NCBI GenBank assembly: GCA_963599255.1
Contig: CAVBWS010000010.1
Span: forward strand, 1-51,296
From: RGIG5612 sp963599255
Lineage (GTDB): Bacteria; Bacillota; Clostridia; Lachnospirales; Lachnospiraceae
Length of the DNA stretch: 51,296 nt
Reading direction: 5' to 3'
Part shown: in pieces, positions 27,208-34,217 of the stretch
Layout: every line of letters starts with the position of its first letter
How positions within the stretch are numbered: the stretch's first letter is position 1
The notes under the pieces: generated by a model
Seen by the model: only the letters and a program-made list of their open reading frames with translations
What the model was told of the DNA's origin: nothing
Database searches by the model: none
Translations under genes and position numbers: made by a program

Positions 27208-28032
27208 ATGAAACAAATTGCTTTTATCGGAACGGGTGTAATGGGAAGTGCTTTGCTGCGAGCAGCCTGCAAAAGCGTTGATCCGTCAGAAATCATAATT
27301 TACGACAGATCTCTGGAAAGGACTAAAGAACTTACTGAAGAGCTCGGATGCTGTGCAGCTGCAAGCAGTCAGGAAGCAGTCAAGTCAGCACATTATATAA
27401 TGTTCGGCGTACATCCTCACCATATGAATGGTGTTGTCGGTGAACTTATCCCTACCTTCAATGAGGAAATAAGCAACGGTCACAGACACATTGTTTGTTC
27501 AATGGCAGCAGGTTTCGCAATAGCAGATATCAATAAATTATTTGCAGGCGGCGGTATCAATAATATGCCTGCAATAAGAATTATGCCTAACATTCCTTTG
27601 AAGATCTCAAAAGGTGTAATTATTTTTTCAAATAATGAATATGCAAGCGACAAAGAAACCGAAGGACTTATGAACATCTTAAAAGCTGGCGGACTCATGA
27701 AGCATCTTACCGAGCGCGAAATGAATGCCGCAACTCCGGTATTTAGCTGTTCTCCTGCATATGTATATATGTTTATTGAGGCCATGGCAGATGCTGGTTC
27801 AGAAATCGGACTTACCCGTGATGTATCAATTGAGCTTGCAGCAATGGCTACATTCGGCTCAGCAGCAATGGTACTTGAAACGGGAAAACATGTCGCTGCC
27901 CTCAGAGACGAGCTGTCTACTCCGGGCGGTATGACAATAACAAGCACAAATATAATGGAAGAGGCCGGTTTCAGAGGTGCTCTGATAAAGGGCGTTCTTG
28001 CAGCATATAAACGTTCACTGGATATGATCTAA
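27208..28032 (+). CDS. proC: Pyrroline-5-carboxylate reductase
   Basis: A 274-residue NAD(P)H enzyme for the last step of proline synthesis. The Rossmann motif FIGTGVMGSALL is at the N-terminus. The C-terminal ProC signature appears as LRDELSTPGGMTITSTNIMEEAGFRGALIKGV, split here as LRDELSTPGG and MTITST. AGGAGG precedes the ATG. The next gene starts five bases after its stop. The 285 bases upstream (26923-27207) are very AT-rich, with no gene. Confidence 0.95.
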   Translation: MKQIAFIGTGVMGSALLRAACKSVDPSEIIIYDRSLERTKELTEELGCCAAASSQEAVKSAHYIMFGVHPHHMNGVVGELIPTFNEEISNGHRHIVCSMAAGFAIADINKLFAGGGINNMPAIRIMPNIPLKISKGVIIFSNNEYASDKETEGLMNILKAGGLMKHLTEREMNAATPVFSCSPAYVYMFIEAMADAGSEIGLTRDVSIELAAMATFGSAAMVLETGKHVAALRDELSTPGGMTITSTNIMEEAGFRGALIKGVLAAYKRSLDMI

Positions 28033-28037
28033 TAACT

Positions 28038-28667
28038 ATGGCAATGGAATTTTTTCAGAATCATATAAAAATCAGGAATGCATTTTGCCTGTTTATAGCT
28101 TGCCTGTTCTACTCGCTTGCCCTTAACCTGTTCTTCGCCGGCAACAATATTGCTGCCGGCGGGCTTGCAGGAATAGCAACAGTTTTAAGCGGAGTGTTTC
28201 ATATAAAGATATCTATACTGATTCTTCTGATGAATATCCCGCTGCTGGTCTTAGGCTTTTTCCTAAAGGGATGGCGTTTTACACGCAACACGATCATCGG
28301 CTTTGGTATTTACATTATCTTAGTAGAGATAACATCCTACTTGCCCACGCTAACGGTTAACCCGTTGCTGGCCGCACTATTTGGCGGTGCTCTCTATGGC
28401 ATCGGAATGAGGTTTATGACTGTAGCCGACGGATCAATCGGCGGAACAGAACTTATAGTAAGGGTTTTATTTAAATTTTTTCCAAGGGCCGGTATCGGCA
28501 AACTCTGCCTGTTCGTGGACGGAACAGCTGTAATTATATCATTCATAGTATTCCATAATATAGAATTATGCCTGTATGCCATATTAGCATTATTTATCTG
28601 CTCTCGTTTCTCGGATAAAGTCTTATTTGCCGCAAAAGCACCTAAAAGATGTATTGAAAATAAATAA
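28038..28667 (+). CDS. YitT-family membrane protein
   Basis: A 209-residue membrane protein with five or six hydrophobic segments. LNLFFAGNNIAAGGLAGIATVLSG and DGSIGGTELIVRVLFK (split: AGNNIAAGGLAG, GSIGGTEL) are hallmarks of the YitT/DUF161 family. The C-terminal DUF2179 domain seen in many members is absent, so this is the short form. It has almost no ribosome binding site and starts five bases after the proC stop, consistent with coupling. The function of the family is not established. Confidence 0.85.
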   Translation: MAMEFFQNHIKIRNAFCLFIACLFYSLALNLFFAGNNIAAGGLAGIATVLSGVFHIKISILILLMNIPLLVLGFFLKGWRFTRNTIIGFGIYIILVEITSYLPTLTVNPLLAALFGGALYGIGMRFMTVADGSIGGTELIVRVLFKFFPRAGIGKLCLFVDGTAVIISFIVFHNIELCLYAILALFICSRFSDKVLFAAKAPKRCIENK

Positions 28668-28714
28668 TATATTGCTACATAAAACGAATAAACTGAAAGG
28701 ATTAGGTATCAAAA

Positions 28715-29671
28715 ATGACAAGAAATGAAAAGAAAAAAATGTTAACTGAATTATTCCAACAGAAATGGTGGCTCGGAGAATTCAGAGATCATTTCACGGA
28801 AGATTTAACATATGAAGCGCCAATGGCTCCTCCTGGAATGCTTCAGAGTCTTAACGAGGGCATGACCGCTATCCATATGATGTGGCTGTCTGCAACTGTA
28901 AAAACATGGGAAGCTGAGATCCTTAAGTCATACGGACCTAAGGAGGAGAATGGAGATACCTTCTTTATTATCTATAATGTAAAAGCTGATGTTAAATGGG
29001 GCGGCACAGAAAACACATACTCAAACAAGCGCGGAGTTCTTCGCATTCGCATGAACGGGGACAAGATCTGCAGCATAAAAGAATGGTTTAATCCTCTTAA
29101 TTGGATCAAGGCTGCAGGCAGAGATGTACCTGTTTTCGGAATGAGCATTCCTATGTGCAACGAGCTTTCAAGAGCCATCCACAAGGAAAAACCTGCCCGT
29201 CCTGAATATGATATGAGTCCCGAAGCCTGTGAAAACAGAAGAAAATCAAATATTGAGTGTTTCGGTTCTCTTGAGAAGGGATATGCATGCAGTCCGATTC
29301 CCGTAGAAAAAGGATTTGACCGACTAGTTCTGAATGTTCCTGCTAACATGAAGGAAGATGTTACTCCTGAAGAGAGAGAATATTTTGACCTTTGGCTGGC
29401 AGTAGGAGAAACTAAACCATGGACCTGGATGCCTGGTGCCGTTGTTTATGAAACAGATGATCCGTATGCCTCATTCTCAGAGCCTTGCGGTTATGGCGGA
29501 TATAACTGGCCGGGCAACGAAGAATTCGGAATGTTCTATGCCAACAAATATATATGCTATATTGAGCTGGACGACAAAGGTTTCTGCAAGAGATATTGGG
29601 AATTCCTTAATCCTATTGCCAAAATGAACTCAGTCAATAAAAGCTTGCCGTCATTTCCTTGGTTATTCTGA
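28715..29671 (+). CDS. Tandem NTF2-like (SnoaL/PhzA-type) protein, putative small-molecule enzyme
   Basis: A 318-residue soluble protein that seems to hold two NTF2-like alpha+beta barrels. The first (residues about 1-140: FQQKWWLGEFRDHFTEDLTYEAP, then IKEWFNPLNW) and the second (about 175-310: NIECFGSLEKG, FCKRYWEFLNPIAKMN) share the pattern of a helical lead-in and a final strand with WFNPL or WEFLNP. Such folds catalyse isomerisation, dehydration or hydrolysis of small molecules (SnoaL, BaiE, PhzA/B). No close named homologue is recognised. The GPH symporter 52 bases downstream suggests that its substrate is imported, perhaps a glycoside. Confidence 0.65.
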   Translation: MTRNEKKKMLTELFQQKWWLGEFRDHFTEDLTYEAPMAPPGMLQSLNEGMTAIHMMWLSATVKTWEAEILKSYGPKEENGDTFFIIYNVKADVKWGGTENTYSNKRGVLRIRMNGDKICSIKEWFNPLNWIKAAGRDVPVFGMSIPMCNELSRAIHKEKPARPEYDMSPEACENRRKSNIECFGSLEKGYACSPIPVEKGFDRLVLNVPANMKEDVTPEEREYFDLWLAVGETKPWTWMPGAVVYETDDPYASFSEPCGYGGYNWPGNEEFGMFYANKYICYIELDDKGFCKRYWEFLNPIAKMNSVNKSLPSFPWLF

Positions 29672-29723
29672 TAGCACAAACACATATTACCTTTATAATT
29701 ATGTTAAATGAAAGGACAAAGAG

Positions 29724-31097
29724 ATGAGTACCAAAAACAATTCAACCGATAAGGTTCCTGTGCTTCAGAAAATGTGCTACACCTGCGGCGACCTGGGCGT
29801 TAATCTGATGCATAATATCATTTCAAGTTATTTTATGCTCTTTATGACAAATATAATGGGAATCGCACCTGTAATAGGCGGTGTAATATTTGCAATCGCC
29901 AGGATATGGGATGCAATCAATGATCCTCTCATGGGATCCATCAGCGAACGCGTAAAGCCAAGAAAACTCGGCAGATACCGTTCATGGATGGCCTTCGCCA
30001 TCGTTCCTTATGCAGTATTTTTCGTCTTGTGTTTTACGAATCCGGAGCTTTCAATGGGTGCTAAAATCGTATATATAGGCTGCATTTATATTTGCTATGG
30101 AATGAGTGCTACCATGTTCCAGGTTCCTTACGGCTCACTTGCCAGCGTTATGACAACTAATACCCAGCAATACTCTATCCTGGGTGTATTCAGAGATTAC
30201 GGTGCAAATATTGCAGGAACAGTTGTCAGCCTTACAGCTGTTATTCTTATAACTCACTTCGGAGGTGATATGAATACTCAGGAGGGCTTTACCCGTACAG
30301 CAATCCTGGTTGGAGTAGTTGCTGTATTATTCATGTGCCTCGCTGTTTTTGGAACAAAGGAGAGAGTTCAGACAACTGTTGAACCTACCAAGCTCAAGGA
30401 CTGCATGAAAGCTTTTACAAAAAACCGTCCTTCACAGATACTCTGCGGCGTTGTATTCTTCTTCTCACTCGGAAATGCTTTCCGTCTTGTTTGGACACCA
30501 TATTACTGCATGTATTACTTAGGAGATGCAAATGTTATCTCAACAATTTTAAGTATTATGTTTGCTATTCCTCTGGGAATGCTGCTGTTGGTTCCTTTCC
30601 TTACAAAAAAGTTCGGAAAAAAGACAGTTCTTGCATTTGGAAATATTTTCCTTGCAGGTTCAGGCATATTCTTTATGTTTGCCAAGGATAGCTATTTTCT
30701 CATAATTCTTGCTTCTATATTCTGTGGTTTATCATTAGGAATGGCATTTTCAGTTATCTGGGGAATGCTTCCGGATACCGTCAATTACGGTGAATGGAAA
30801 ACTGGTATCAGAGCCAGCGGATTTATTTATGCAATCGGTGTATTTGCTGTTAAACTTGGTTCAGCTGTTGCTAATTTCGGAGCCGGAACATATTTAAGTA
30901 TTCTCGGATATGATGCTTCCCTCGGAATGAACCAGCTTCCTGAAGTACAGGAAGGTATAAATCTGGCTAACGGTCTTACAGCAATTTTCTTCGGTGTATG
31001 TGCATTAATCATCCTCTCCTTCTACAAACTGGATAAAAACACATGTGACAAGATTGAAGTTGAACTTGCTGACATGCGAGCAGCTAAGATCAAATAA
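29724..31097 (+). CDS. MFS transporter, glycoside-pentoside-hexuronide (GPH) cation symporter type
   Basis: A 457-residue permease with about 12 membrane segments. The GPH marks WDAINDPLMG near residue 65 and GRYRSWMAF near residue 90 are clear, as is the central RVQTTVEPTKLKDCMKAF loop. AAAGGAC precedes the ATG. It follows the NTF2-like gene at 52 bases and ends at a terminator. GPH proteins usually import sugars or glycosides with Na+ or H+; relatives in gut bacteria sit beside diverse catabolic enzymes. Confidence 0.88.
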   Translation: MSTKNNSTDKVPVLQKMCYTCGDLGVNLMHNIISSYFMLFMTNIMGIAPVIGGVIFAIARIWDAINDPLMGSISERVKPRKLGRYRSWMAFAIVPYAVFFVLCFTNPELSMGAKIVYIGCIYICYGMSATMFQVPYGSLASVMTTNTQQYSILGVFRDYGANIAGTVVSLTAVILITHFGGDMNTQEGFTRTAILVGVVAVLFMCLAVFGTKERVQTTVEPTKLKDCMKAFTKNRPSQILCGVVFFFSLGNAFRLVWTPYYCMYYLGDANVISTILSIMFAIPLGMLLLVPFLTKKFGKKTVLAFGNIFLAGSGIFFMFAKDSYFLIILASIFCGLSLGMAFSVIWGMLPDTVNYGEWKTGIRASGFIYAIGVFAVKLGSAVANFGAGTYLSILGYDASLGMNQLPEVQEGINLANGLTAIFFGVCALIILSFYKLDKNTCDKIEVELADMRAAKIK

Positions 31098-31183
31098 TAT
31101 CTGCTACATTTATCAACAATAATACAGATAAAGTATACCAGTGGTTCTTACCGGAACCTCCTAATAAACTCCCCTATCAGACA

Positions 31184-31211
31184 GGACCACACCCGAATGG
31201 ATGTGGTCTTG
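31184..31211. terminator. Terminator between convergent genes
   Basis: GGACCACACCC pairs with GGATGTGGTCT with an internal mismatch around a GAAT loop, followed by TTG. It lies between the GPH symporter and the LysR gene. Confidence 0.6.
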
Positions 31212-31249
31212 TTAGTTACTGCAAAATTTTTAAATTTATCTATATATTT

Positions 31250-32149
31250 TCATTCCTCCTGCCGGAAAAACATAGACAAGAACTCTTTTATTACAGGATT
31301 AATTGCATTTTCATTCCACAGAATAACCTCATGTGCAGAAAATCCCGGCAGATCTATAGGAAGCGCCGCCATATATTGATTTTTCATATGATTGGCAAGT
31401 TTTTCAGACGCAATTGAAATGCCCAATCCAGCCTGCACATAACTATTTATCAAATGAAGACTTTCCAGGTATTTAACCTGTAATTGCGGTTCTGCCTGAG
31501 TAAGCGTTTTCGCAAAAAATGCACGCCATCTTTCGTCGCCGCTTCTGATATATATCGGATATTCTCTTAAAGCTTCACGCCAGGTTGCCTGCGGATTTCT
31601 CAGCACATATGAATATGGAACCAACAGGCAGAAGGATTCATGAATTACACAATGATAATTGGTAAATTGAAATTGTTTTTCATAATCTGTTATCAAATAT
31701 AATCCAATATCTACATCCCCTGCCTTGATTGCATGAGAAACCTTCTCTATCGGATAGAGTTTAAACTGCAAATGAAGATTGGGATTTCTCTGCTGCAATG
31801 CAATAAGCGCATTTATAACGCCATATCTGTCCAAACCAACATCCGATGCCTCAAGTGCGATCGTCAGCTCCGGTCTTTCAGCAATTTCACTGTAAGCTGC
31901 CTGAATCTTAGGAATTATTGTATTTGCTTCATTTATGATTGCCCTGGCCTCTTCCAGAAGTATCTCCCCTGCCTTCGTAAGCGAAAGGGCGCGATGCCCT
32001 CTTTCCACCAAAGCATAACCCAGTTCTTTTTCCAAATCCGCAATCTGCTGACTTAGAGCCGGCTGCGAAACAAATACTTTATTAGCAGCACGGCTGAAAT
32101 TCTTCTCTTCAGCAAGTGCTATAAAATAGTTTAACTGTCTTAGTTCCAT
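31250..32149 (-). CDS. LysR-family transcriptional regulator
   Basis: A 299-residue LysR activator. The N-terminal HTH is MELRQLNYFIALAEEKNFSR, then VSQPALSQQIADLEKELGYALVER. The C-terminal periplasmic-binding-like domain reads inducer (EVILWNENAINPVIKEF at its end). GGGGGAGG precedes the ATG. It converges on the NTF2-like/GPH operon and could control it, but the B3/B4 gene upstream on the same strand is an equal candidate. Confidence 0.9.
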   Translation of the reverse strand: MELRQLNYFIALAEEKNFSRAANKVFVSQPALSQQIADLEKELGYALVERGHRALSLTKAGEILLEEARAIINEANTIIPKIQAAYSEIAERPELTIALEASDVGLDRYGVINALIALQQRNPNLHLQFKLYPIEKVSHAIKAGDVDIGLYLITDYEKQFQFTNYHCVIHESFCLLVPYSYVLRNPQATWREALREYPIYIRSGDERWRAFFAKTLTQAEPQLQVKYLESLHLINSYVQAGLGISIASEKLANHMKNQYMAALPIDLPGFSAHEVILWNENAINPVIKEFLSMFFRQEE

Positions 32150-32208
32150 ACAACCTCCCCCTCTCTCACTCTGGGTGATTGTACCACTTATTTAACTGTT
32201 CTTCCACA

Positions 32209-32910
32209 TTACAGTTTCATCGCCGGGTGTTCAGCATCCACCAGTCCGACAGTTACATTACATCCCCAGATTTTCATTACAAGTTCCTGCAACTCATCTC
32301 TTGCAGCGATCACCTTGTCCTTGTTAAAATCTGTAAAGCCATCTATCGGAAAGAAAATATCGGATGATGTATCAGTAATCTTGCCATGCTCACTCTGGCG
32401 CCATGTCCAGCGGCGAGTACGGACCTGATGTCCTACCGCATATACTATCTCTCCGGCATCCGGCTTTTCTTCGGCATCACTTCCAAAAGGCAGAAACGTA
32501 TCCTCCGGCTGCGCCAATCGTATGCAAATGTCATCGCTGCTGCCGCCCAGATCATGTGCGCCCATAGGCAAGGTATATTTCAATGATATCGCATTTCCCA
32601 GATCAACTACCGGATTAATATGCGGCATTCCCTTACCCTTGGCAATTCGTGTAAATAAGGCCTCAATTGAGCACAGATATTTATTCGGATTGATATCCAA
32701 TGCACGGAACGCTTCCCTGTATGGCAAAATATCCGCCTCTTCCTTAACCTTTTTCCCTTCAAATCGCTTCGCAGCCGCCTGTATGCTTTCATTTAAAAGA
32801 CTGTCTATCTCCGGATATGCTCTGCTGTTGTCTACTCCCCTTGCCATAATAACTCCAAAGCAGGCATTAGGCAGCTTCTCAAAAATTTCTTTTTCGACAA
32901 TAAATTTCAT
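32209..32910 (-). CDS. B3/B4 (PheT-like) domain protein
   Basis: A 233-residue free-standing homologue of the B3/B4 domain of phenylalanyl-tRNA synthetase beta chain. YREAFRALDINPNKYLCSIEAL and KGKGMPHINPVVDLGNAISLKYTLPMGAHDL (in parts: GMPHINPVVDLGN, GAHDLGG) are the conserved blocks. In PheRS this domain edits mis-charged tRNA-Phe; for the free-standing family the role is not settled. AGGAGA precedes the ATG. It lies 59 bases upstream of the LysR gene on the same strand. Confidence 0.85.
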   Translation of the reverse strand: MKFIVEKEIFEKLPNACFGVIMARGVDNSRAYPEIDSLLNESIQAAAKRFEGKKVKEEADILPYREAFRALDINPNKYLCSIEALFTRIAKGKGMPHINPVVDLGNAISLKYTLPMGAHDLGGSSDDICIRLAQPEDTFLPFGSDAEEKPDAGEIVYAVGHQVRTRRWTWRQSEHGKITDTSSDIFFPIDGFTDFNKDKVIAARDELQELVMKIWGCNVTVGLVDAEHPAMKL

Positions 32911-32932
32911 GTTACATCTCCTGTTGAATTAT

Positions 32933-33211
32933 CTACAAAAAATATTCTGGTTTTCCAAAATAATCAGTCCACTTTTGAATTATTTCCCCACTTCTTGCTT
33001 CTATGATACGCATCATATTTCGCAACACTTTTATCGGAATATGAGAATTATTATTTGCCAAAAGCGTTTTTCCTGATTTAGTTATCCATATTTTAGTCGA
33101 ATTTGCTAACGGACAGCCCTCAGATATGTGCACATGTATGGGTTCCAATGGTTGCCCTTCATTTGTCCAAAAATATACCCAGTATGATCCAAGTTTAAAG
33201 ACTTGAGGCAT
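32933..33211 (-). CDS. DUF4160 family protein
   Basis: A 92-residue protein matching DUF4160 by its pattern: MPQVFKLGSYWVYFWTNEG, EPIHVHISEG, TKIWITKSGKT, then a helical end with NMMRIIEARSGEIIQKWTDYF. The start at 33211 follows AAGGAGGG; eight more codons are open upstream. It overlaps the end of the preceding gene by 17 bases, so the two are an obligate pair. DUF4160 genes are sometimes found in toxin-antitoxin-like pairs; no function is known to me. Confidence 0.82.
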   Translation of the reverse strand: MPQVFKLGSYWVYFWTNEGQPLEPIHVHISEGCPLANSTKIWITKSGKTLLANNNSHIPIKVLRNMMRIIEARSGEIIQKWTDYFGKPEYFL

Positions 33212-33467
33212 TCTCGAACCCTCCTTCTTGAGCAAACTCCATTATTAAGTGTGCAGTGGAATGAATTACCTCCATATACCTTTCAATTTCTTTCTCCGTA
33301 AATCCATAGACATCTTTAATTCTATATCCGGGTAGAATACACGTCATATGATGAAAACAATCCTTGGTATCTGGTTTTTCCACATACACTTTTACAGTTC
33401 CATCTTTACGCATTTCTGAATGAACTATTTCTGACTGATCATCAAGCGTCATAAAAGGATACATCAT
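33195..33467 (-). CDS. Conserved hypothetical partner of the DUF4160 protein
   Basis: A 90-residue small protein. The start at 33467 is preceded by GAGGTGG at five bases. It shows MTLDDQSEIVHSEM, EKPDTKDCFHHMTCILPGY and FTEKEIERYMEVIHSTAHLI. I recall similar proteins always next to DUF4160 genes in Lachnospiraceae. It has no clear catalytic motif; the HH and C residues of CFHHMTC could bind metal. It is the first gene of the pair. Confidence 0.72.
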   Translation of the reverse strand: MMYPFMTLDDQSEIVHSEMRKDGTVKVYVEKPDTKDCFHHMTCILPGYRIKDVYGFTEKEIERYMEVIHSTAHLIMEFAQEGGFENASSL

Positions 33468-33604
33468 AGCTACCACCTCACTCATAAAAATCAAATTTAC
33501 CGCGCATATCAAATCATTTATTTGTATTGTATCACTTTTGATTTAAGTTCACCACATATCATCCTGCAGCTATTGAGCTTTTACCTTAGATCTCATAATG
33601 TTTG

Positions 33605-33613
33605 TGGTATAAT
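33605..33613 (+). promoter_or_regulatory. Extended -10 promoter of the VbhA-like antitoxin
   Basis: TGGTATAAT is a perfect extended -10 about 30 bases before the ATG at 33644. No clear -35 is seen, as extended -10 promoters allow. Confidence 0.6.
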
Positions 33614-33643
33614 AATATTGAAATTTCACGAAGGGAGTGCCGT

Positions 33644-33817
33644 ATGATTTTAGAAAATACAGAAGACAATCAAGAGCCTAAACGTGTTTCAGCTACAATG
33701 GCCATCGAGAACATGTTCCTAAGTAGGGATTTCATTAATGAAATGCTAAAAGTCTCATCTGGAGAAAAGACCACTGACGAACTCAGAAAAGAGGTGATTA
33801 AAAAATATGCGAGATAA
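33644..33817 (+). CDS. VbhA-like antitoxin of a Fic toxin
   Basis: A 57-residue protein whose helical pattern (SATMAIENMFLSRDFINEML...GEKTTDELRKEVIKKY) fits the VbhA antitoxin domain. The inhibitory Fic motif (S/T)xxxE(G/N) is present as T18-MAI-E22-N23; its Glu blocks the ATP gamma-phosphate site of Fic enzymes. GGGAG precedes the ATG at 33644; a longer frame to 33602 includes the promoter. The following gene, overlapping by 11 bases, is a severely truncated Fic toxin. Confidence 0.8.
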   Translation: MILENTEDNQEPKRVSATMAIENMFLSRDFINEMLKVSSGEKTTDELRKEVIKKYAR

Positions 33818-33938
33818 CATGTATTGCTACTCTGAATCGGACGTATTGATTAACAGACTTAATATAACCGACTCACACGCTCTGTTTAAGCCAAACAAAA
33901 AGAGCCAGAAAACTGCGAATTTTCAAGCTCTTTCGTAA
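33807..33938 (+). pseudogene. Truncated Fic toxin (VbhT-like) remnant
   Basis: The 43-codon frame MRDNMYCYSESDVLINRLNI, then TDSHALFKP, resembles the start of VbhT-type Fic proteins, where a Y-x-Y-x-x-x-x-VL-x-N pattern is usual. After about residue 29 the reading runs into the tRNA-Leu terminator and stops. The Fic core HxFx(D/E)GNGR is absent from the window. It overlaps the antitoxin stop, the normal antitoxin-toxin arrangement. Confidence 0.75.
33895..33933 (-). terminator. Rho-independent terminator of tRNA-Leu
   Basis: On the minus strand AAAGAGC pairs with GCTCTTT over an inner GAAAAT/AGTTTTC stem and is followed by a T-run. It begins about 17 bases after the tRNA and overlaps the end of the Fic remnant. 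Confidence 0.8.
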
Positions 33939-33949
33939 AAATAACTAAA

Positions 33950-34032
33950 TGCGGAAGATGGGACTTGAACCCACACATTGTCACCAACGTCAGATTTTGA
34001 GTCTGATGCGTCTGCCATTCCGCCACTTCCGC
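33950..34032 (-). tRNA. tRNA-Leu (anticodon CAA)
   Basis: A class II tRNA of 83 bases: acceptor GCGGAAG/CTTCCGC, discriminator A, anticodon loop CTCAAAA with CAA flanked by TCAGA/TCTGA, and a long variable arm (CGTTGGTGACAATG). The T-arm is GTGGG-TTCAAGT-CCCAT. CCA is not encoded. It has its own promoter and terminator and borders the cut-off Fic gene. Confidence 0.95.
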
Positions 34033-34044
34033 AAGCGCTCGATG

Positions 34045-34073
34045 ATTATAACAAATGCCTATAACTAATTCAA
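34045..34073 (-). promoter_or_regulatory. Promoter of tRNA-Leu
   Basis: On the minus strand TTGAAT (34073-34068), 17 bases and TATAAT (34050-34045), ending 13 bases before the tRNA 5' end. Confidence 0.75.
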
Positions 34074-34128
34074 GTGGATTATTATTTTAACCATAGCAGG
34101 CTTCGACAAGCCTGTCCTCCGCAAAAGC

Positions 34129-34157
34129 AGGAGGCACTTCATTAAGAAGTGCCTCCT
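34129..34157 (-). terminator. Hairpin terminator of the beta-helix secreted protein gene
   Basis: A perfect 12-base stem AGGAGGCACTTC/GAAGTGCCTCCT with a 5-base loop, about 60 bases after the stop at 34218; the T-run is only TTTT. A smaller hairpin CAGGCTT/AAGCCTG is next to it (34097-34114). Confidence 0.65.
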
Positions 34158-34217
34158 AAATATGTTGTTATTCAATAATTTATTTTAACTGTATCAATTT
34201 GATCCCATCAATTAACA

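Noticed and set aside
33950..34217. Integration site (attL/attR) at tRNA-Leu
   Set aside because: No second copy of the tRNA 3' end and no integrase were found in the window; only the truncated Fic gene hints at past integration.
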